Position numbers and translations under genes: made by a program
The notes under the pieces: model-generated
Database searches by the model: none
The model's input: the letters and a program-made list of their open reading frames with translations, nothing else
What the model was told of the DNA's origin: nothing
Source of the DNA: Archaeoglobus sp.
GTDB lineage: Archaea > Halobacteriota > Archaeoglobi > Archaeoglobales > Archaeoglobaceae
DNA: 36,400 nucleotides
Assembly: GCA_017656505.1 (NCBI GenBank)
Contig: JACDNU010000024.1
Span: 1 to 36,400 of the forward strand
Direction of reading: 5' to 3'
In this document: positions 32,405 to 36,400 of the stretch, in pieces
Numbering within the stretch: the first letter of the stretch is position 1
Layout: every line of letters starts with the position of its first letter

Positions 32405-33643
32405 ATGTTAGAAATGACGTTTGACAAGTTCAAAATACTGCTAACCTTTAAACTTTCTGGTTTAAGAACCAAGAGAGTTCATACACCATTTGGAGAGGTC
32501 ATTACGGGCAGAAAACCCGGGTTTTCCACCTCGGCAACATGCTGCAATAATAGGGAGCTTGCACTTAAGAGATTGAGATTCAAACCCCATGATTTGAATT
32601 TCGTTATCTGTGAGGATAAAGGCGAAGCCGAGATCCATGGGAAAAAAGTTGTTTACTGTACACCTGAAGAATTCATCAAATTCTTCAAGGAGAAATTTGG
32701 ATTTGGAGTTAGCATAAAAGAGATTTTGGATTACGATATAACCGAAGAGTTCATGAAGGGCTTTTCTGACCAGAGAGAGGCTTTGGCAATCCTCAATTCG
32801 ATGTACCTCTTGTATCTCTACCGAGAATTCCCGGAGGTTTTTATCCACACCAAAGACTCGAGGGTGAGGATGGAGATCCAACCGGACATCCCAATGCTCG
32901 AGGAAGTAAAGAACCTCGGTTACGGATTTTCTTATCCAAAAACAGCCCATCCCATAGTGAGAATGAACTACCTCACCGACAACGGGAGGGAGATTGCGAG
33001 AAGCGTTGTGGAGCGAAAGCTCAAAAACAGCAGATCGGATATCGACTCGCTCGTTAGTAGATTTGGAGAAAAGAAGGTGTTCCTTATAGTTTTAGGCACT
33101 TTAAGAAAGGATGGATTGTTTTTGAGGGTAAGAGAGGCGGATTATGTCCTTTCAATGAAATCTACCACGCCGGATATTCTAACAAAACTTCACATATCCG
33201 ACAAATCACTTTTCAAGGAGCTGAAAGATGTTCAGAGTCCCCTACAGCTTGTGTCGAGATTCATTACAACTTTCGCAATCTATGATGATGCCGTAAGGTT
33301 TTTTGATGAGCTTGAACGACTGGGTTTTGCTCTTAAGGTTAGAATCTTCTCGAGATGGGGTGTCGAACTTGGAACTGCTTACAGAGCACCCGTGGAGCTT
33401 GCAGAACTTCTTATGGAGATGTGCTTTTTCGAGGTGGATAGCAAAACCATCAGAAGATTCATTGAGTTGCTTGCACGATTGTACTTAAAAGCAATTGAAG
33501 GTGTGGCCGGAGAGAGGATGCTGAACGAACTTTTCATGGGGCTTGACTTGGAACCCGTAGAGGTTGAAAAGATTTACGGGAAAATTCAAGCTACAAACAT
33601 GGAAATGGCAGAACTTATATCTGCAATTCTTTCTGAGGGTTAA
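32405..33643 (+). CDS. unrecognised 412-residue archaeal protein
   Basis: I do not recognise the family. The chain is soluble, without signal peptide or membrane segment. Residues 1-110 are mixed alpha/beta with basic patches (FKILLTFKLSGLRTKRVHTP, then CCNNRELALKRLRFKPHDLN). Residues 160-300 include a possible winged-helix-like stretch (YLTDNGREIARSVVERKLKN). The C-terminal 150 residues are mainly helical (VELAELLMEMCFFEVDSKTI). Cys-Cys at residues 47-48 is the only notable cysteine feature. It is a single gene between transcription factor S and the convergent riboflavin operon. It may be a DNA-binding or regulatory protein, but nothing proves it. Confidence 0.6.
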   Translation: MLEMTFDKFKILLTFKLSGLRTKRVHTPFGEVITGRKPGFSTSATCCNNRELALKRLRFKPHDLNFVICEDKGEAEIHGKKVVYCTPEEFIKFFKEKFGFGVSIKEILDYDITEEFMKGFSDQREALAILNSMYLLYLYREFPEVFIHTKDSRVRMEIQPDIPMLEEVKNLGYGFSYPKTAHPIVRMNYLTDNGREIARSVVERKLKNSRSDIDSLVSRFGEKKVFLIVLGTLRKDGLFLRVREADYVLSMKSTTPDILTKLHISDKSLFKELKDVQSPLQLVSRFITTFAIYDDAVRFFDELERLGFALKVRIFSRWGVELGTAYRAPVELAELLMEMCFFEVDSKTIRRFIELLARLYLKAIEGVAGERMLNELFMGLDLEPVEVEKIYGKIQATNMEMAELISAILSEG

Positions 33644-33703
33644 AACGGTTAAAATGTTATTAGATCAGGTTAGAAAGAGAAGAATCAAAAGTATTCAAAG
33701 GTA

Positions 33704-34411
33704 TTAGAGAAACAGTTTCACCTTAACTTCCTTGAAATCTCTGTACTGCTCGACGATCTCCTTTCCTTCCACAAACGGGATGCCTTTCTCCTCTGCATAT
33801 TCCATAGCCTTCTCCTTGGTTAAAGCTTTTCCAGTTGAAGCATCCAGCATCTCGCATATCGCCACAGCCGGCGAAACACCTGCCATCTCCGCTAACGCTA
33901 CACTGAGCTCGGTCTGGCCAACTCTGTCATAAGTCAGATTTATTGCAGCTTTTAGAACGGCAACATGGCCTGGAGATCTGAATTCACTCGCCAAATCGAA
34001 TTCCCCGTTTGTCATCACCATGTCAACGACTTCTCCAAGCCTTCTTATTGTTAAAGCCCTGTCTATGTCTGTTATACCAGTAAAGGTATCCCTGTGGTTT
34101 ATCCACAAAGCAAAGGATGATCTCGAATCATACTTTATGTCATTTCCCCTGCTTAAAGGCAACAATTCCGGATACTTTTCGCTTGCTGCAATGAGAACAT
34201 CATGCATAAAGGGGATACCAAGCTTGTCTGCTGCTATCGGATGCAGAGCGACACATATCAGCCCCCCTCCATCCATTCTCATTAAAGCTACATCCTGGGG
34301 TGTGACATTAACCGCTGGGATGGCAATATCTGTCTCACCCTCTCTATGATCAAAGTCGTAGAGCAATACAGCCTCTCCTTTCCTAAACGCCTTTAAAGCC
34401 TCATCTATCAT
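33704..34411 (-). CDS. ribB: 3,4-dihydroxy-2-butanone 4-phosphate synthase
   Basis: 235 residues. The enzyme makes the four-carbon unit for riboflavin from ribulose 5-phosphate with loss of formate. The family's acidic metal-binding loop is DFDHREGETDIAIPA near residue 19, followed by MRMDGGGLICVAL, a later HRDTFTGI and the C-terminal TVAICEMLD-like segment (VSPAVAICEMLD). The ATG overlaps the stop of the riboflavin kinase gene (ATGA), so both are made from one message. It lacks a fused GTP cyclohydrolase II domain, as expected for archaeal RibB. Confidence 0.94.
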   Translation of the reverse strand: MIDEALKAFRKGEAVLLYDFDHREGETDIAIPAVNVTPQDVALMRMDGGGLICVALHPIAADKLGIPFMHDVLIAASEKYPELLPLSRGNDIKYDSRSSFALWINHRDTFTGITDIDRALTIRRLGEVVDMVMTNGEFDLASEFRSPGHVAVLKAAINLTYDRVGQTELSVALAEMAGVSPAVAICEMLDASTGKALTKEKAMEYAEEKGIPFVEGKEIVEQYRDFKEVKVKLFL

Positions 34412-35085
34412 AGAAACACCTCCACCTCGATAAAATCACCGTCTTTCAGCTTTAACTTGTCCCGAAGTTTTACTGGAGATACTACTTCAAGGACATCTTT
34501 TGGATAGTGAGTTCTTTGCGGGAGAACAACCGCCCCTTCAAATTCTGCAACTCGGCACTTAAATGCTTTGACTTCTCCAAAAGTCCTGTCTTCGGTCTTA
34601 AAACCATGAATAATTATACCTTCCTCCTCATCAATCCTTCTCCGCAAGTAAGCTTGCTCTTTTGGGAGTTTCAGATTTAAAGTTCCGGGGTAGGGGTCGA
34701 AACCAAGCTTTTCCTTGAACTGCTTTTTGTAGCCTTCCAGCGAAACGTAGTATCTCCCCTCTCCTACTCCGCTCATCACCTTTCCTCGAATGAAAATCTC
34801 CTCAACTCCTTCAAAAATTCTCTTGTAATCCAAATATTCCCTATAGAGTAGTTTCTCTCCTTCCTCAGTTATCACAATATACTGACCATCCTTCTCAAGG
34901 GTTCTAAGGATATAGCCCTTTTCCTCAAGCTCCTTTAGTTTCCTCGCGGCAGTCTGAAAGCTCTGATCGATTTTTTCACCAAGCTCTTTTGAGCTAAGCT
35001 TCACAACCCTCTTGTGGGCATCCATAAGTGCCAGTTGCTTCAGTATCGACAACATCTCAGTATCGAGAAGTTTCTCAAGAACCAT
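34408..35085 (-). CDS. ribK: CTP-dependent riboflavin kinase with N-terminal HTH (RbkR type)
   Basis: 225 residues from the ATG at 35085; a TTG at 35109 is less likely because a TTTATA-type box lies between them. Residues 1-85 form a winged helix-turn-helix (LSSKELGEKIDQSFQTAARK, then LEEKGYILRTL). Residues 95-225 are the archaeal riboflavin kinase domain: GKVMSGVGEGRYYVSLEGY, then FDPYPGTLNLKLP. It makes FMN using CTP instead of ATP. Proteins with this layout (RbkR) are known to act also as DNA-binding regulators of riboflavin genes, so the operon with ribB is probably self-regulated. Confidence 0.93.
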   Translation of the reverse strand: MVLEKLLDTEMLSILKQLALMDAHKRVVKLSSKELGEKIDQSFQTAARKLKELEEKGYILRTLEKDGQYIVITEEGEKLLYREYLDYKRIFEGVEEIFIRGKVMSGVGEGRYYVSLEGYKKQFKEKLGFDPYPGTLNLKLPKEQAYLRRRIDEEEGIIIHGFKTEDRTFGEVKAFKCRVAEFEGAVVLPQRTHYPKDVLEVVSPVKLRDKLKLKDGDFIEVEVFL

Positions 35086-35141
35086 ATAAATTTTTTGGAA
35101 GCTTCTCAAAAATAGTAATTAATCGTTACTTATTGTTACTG

Positions 35142-35234
35142 TTACTTGTTGAGGTAAATCATGATATAGAAGAGTGCCAGTAAGAAGATTAGTCCGAGGA
35201 TCAGGGCGACTGCAGCCACACCTCCACGACCCAT
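35142..35234 (-). CDS. 30-residue single-span membrane peptide
   Basis: An ATG at 35234 opens a frame of 30 codons ending in TAA at 35142. The product begins MGRGGVAAVALILGLIFLLA, continues LFYIMIYLNK, and is nearly one membrane helix with a short basic N-terminus and a C-terminal Lys. GAGGTT lies ten bases before the ATG. It stands in the gap between the riboflavin kinase and acyl-CoA synthetase genes, read in the same direction as both. The clean hydrophobic pattern over 22 residues is unlikely in random intergenic A/T-rich DNA. No known small protein was recognised; the archaeal SecE/SecG proteins are longer and different. Confidence 0.5.
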   Translation of the reverse strand: MGRGGVAAVALILGLIFLLALFYIMIYLNK

Positions 35235-35339
35235 GAAAATAGGTTAACCTCAAAGGATAAAAACCTTTCAGAAATCTGCTGATGACTAAAAATTAAGGCA
35301 GAAAAAAGAATACCTAAAAATGAGAAAAATTAAGGAAAG

Positions 35340-36400
35340 CTAGGTAAACATCTCCTTAAGCACCCTCTTATTTATCTTGCCAACGCTCGTTTTCGGGATT
35401 TCTTCAACGAAAACTATCTTGTCAGGCAACGCCCACTTCGTTATCTTCCCCTCTTCCACGAACTTCTCCATGTGTTTTCTGATGTCCTCCTCGCTCACTC
35501 CGGCCTTGTCATCTACCTTGAGAATTAACATCGGTCTTTCTCCCCACTTTTCATCGGGAATGCCGATTGCAGCAGCCTCAAGTACGGCAGGGTGCAGGCT
35601 TGCAAGATTCTCCAGGGTTAGTGAGGAGATCCACTCTCCACCGCTCTTTATTACATCCTTAACCCTGTCAACTATCGTAAGGTAGCCGTATTCATCAACA
35701 ACAGCTATGTCGCCGGTGTGCAGCCATCCTCCTTCCCACAGCTCCTTCGTTTTCTCTTCATCTTTGTAGTAAGCCTGCGTCAGCCAAGGAGCCCTGACAA
35801 CTATTTCTCCCATTTCCTTCCCATCGGGCTTTACATCCGTCCAGTCTTCCTTTATAACCCTGACGTAAACGAGAGGCACCGGAAATCCGGTTTTTATAAG
35901 ATACTCAACTTTATCTTCAGCATCTTTAAGCTCCGGTTTGAGGTTTGCAGCTGTGAGCAGTGGACATGTTTCAGACATTCCGTAGCCGGCCATAACATTT
36001 ATACCCTTCTCGATTGCCCTCTGAGCTAACCCCTTGTTAAGCTTTGAGCCACCTATCACCATCTTCCAGCCCGGAAGCTTGAAGCCTTCTGGCATCGCCG
36101 TCACGATCATGTTCAGAATCGTTGGCACGCAGTGGCTGAAAGTGACTTTCTCCTCCAAAACAAGCTTTAGGATCATTTGAGGTTCGTATCTGCCAGGATA
36201 CACCTGCTTGTTTCCTAACATCGTTGTCATGTAAGGCACTCCCCACGCATGCACGTGGAACATTGGCGTTAGAGGCATGTAAACATCACCGCTCCCGATC
36301 CTCGTGGGCGTGTCATAGGAGGTGAAAGCAGTGATCAATCCAAAGGTGTGCAAAACTATCTGCCTGTGCGTGAAGAAAACTCCCTTCGGCCTTCCAGTAG
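35340..36400 (-). CDS. AMP-dependent acyl-CoA synthetase (partial at window edge)
   Basis: The frame continues past 36400, so the N-terminus is missing. The part seen (353 residues) begins at the AMP-binding signature TGRPKGVFFTHRQIVLHTFG, then has YGMSETCPLLTAAN, the GEIVVRAPW strand, the hinge GYLTIVDRVKDVIKSGGEW and the catalytic lysine region near the end (PKTSVGKINKRVLK). This is the ANL family; the layout with MFHVHAWGVPY and long linkers resembles medium- to long-chain fatty-acyl-CoA synthetases. It would activate a carboxylate with ATP and CoA. Archaeoglobales use many paralogues for fatty or aromatic acids, so the substrate is open. Confidence 0.93.
   Translation of the reverse strand, partial: TGRPKGVFFTHRQIVLHTFGLITAFTSYDTPTRIGSGDVYMPLTPMFHVHAWGVPYMTTMLGNKQVYPGRYEPQMILKLVLEEKVTFSHCVPTILNMIVTAMPEGFKLPGWKMVIGGSKLNKGLAQRAIEKGINVMAGYGMSETCPLLTAANLKPELKDAEDKVEYLIKTGFPVPLVYVRVIKEDWTDVKPDGKEMGEIVVRAPWLTQAYYKDEEKTKELWEGGWLHTGDIAVVDEYGYLTIVDRVKDVIKSGGEWISSLTLENLASLHPAVLEAAAIGIPDEKWGERPMLILKVDDKAGVSEEDIRKHMEKFVEEGKITKWALPDKIVFVEEIPKTSVGKINKRVLKEMFT

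Overview
The window reads as chromosome of a hyperthermophilic euryarchaeon of the Archaeoglobales (Archaeoglobus, Ferroglobus or Geoglobus); the genus cannot be fixed from sequence alone. Reasons: a complete formylmethanofuran dehydrogenase operon (fwdDBAC), archaeal replication protein A with its RPA-associated partner, transcription factor S, CTP-dependent riboflavin kinase, archaeal polar-lipid enzymes beside an archaeosortase, and ribosome binding sites that match GGAGGTGAT. Several single genes instead have a TATA-like box only 20-30 nt before the start codon, as expected for leaderless archaeal transcripts. No rRNA, tRNA, insertion sequence or CRISPR array was seen. No gene-free gap exceeds about 250 bases.

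Layout. 1-3.3 kb (minus strand): a broken PAS-domain fragment, a VapBC toxin-antitoxin pair, a small hypothetical protein, and the nitrogen pair amt-glnK; amt is interrupted by two compensating one-base frameshifts. 3.4-7.3 kb (plus): glutamine-dependent NAD synthetase, a ribbon-helix-helix regulator and an amidase. 7.3-12.5 kb (minus): a hotdog thioesterase, an HD-domain hydrolase and fwdD-fwdB-fwdA-fwdC, the first step of the C1 (methanofuran) branch. 12.6-18.2 kb: two metallo-beta-lactamase-fold proteins, a coupled DUF1284/DUF371 pair, a 54-residue ribbon-helix-helix protein, a YhhQ-type queuosine/archaeosine-precursor transporter, and an ArsA/Get3-type ATPase with a 66-residue partner.

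18.3-23.5 kb: a CPA1 Na+/H+ antiporter, a GNAT acetyltransferase, a class I aminotransferase and the rpa-rpap operon. 23.6-27.7 kb is the most accessory-looking part: it is visibly A/T-rich and holds a second VapBC pair, a three-gene operon of unknown function (24492-26733) and a triple AN1-type zinc-finger protein. 27.8-31.6 kb: a lipoprotein of the PEBP family and the minus-strand cluster artA-asd-pssA-mptD, which joins surface-protein sorting, archaeal serine/ethanolamine phospholipid synthesis and a pterin enzyme; then a PHP phosphoesterase. 31.6-36.4 kb: a Nudix hydrolase overlapping transcription factor S, an unrecognised 412-residue protein, the riboflavin pair rbkR/ribK-ribB, a likely 30-residue membrane peptide and an acyl-CoA synthetase cut by the window edge.

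The best candidates for undescribed biology are the three-gene operon at 24.5-26.7 kb, the 30-residue membrane peptide at 35.1-35.2 kb, and a recurrent pattern of exact 8-18 bp tandem duplications in intergenic DNA. All functional calls come from reading motifs by eye; no database search was run.
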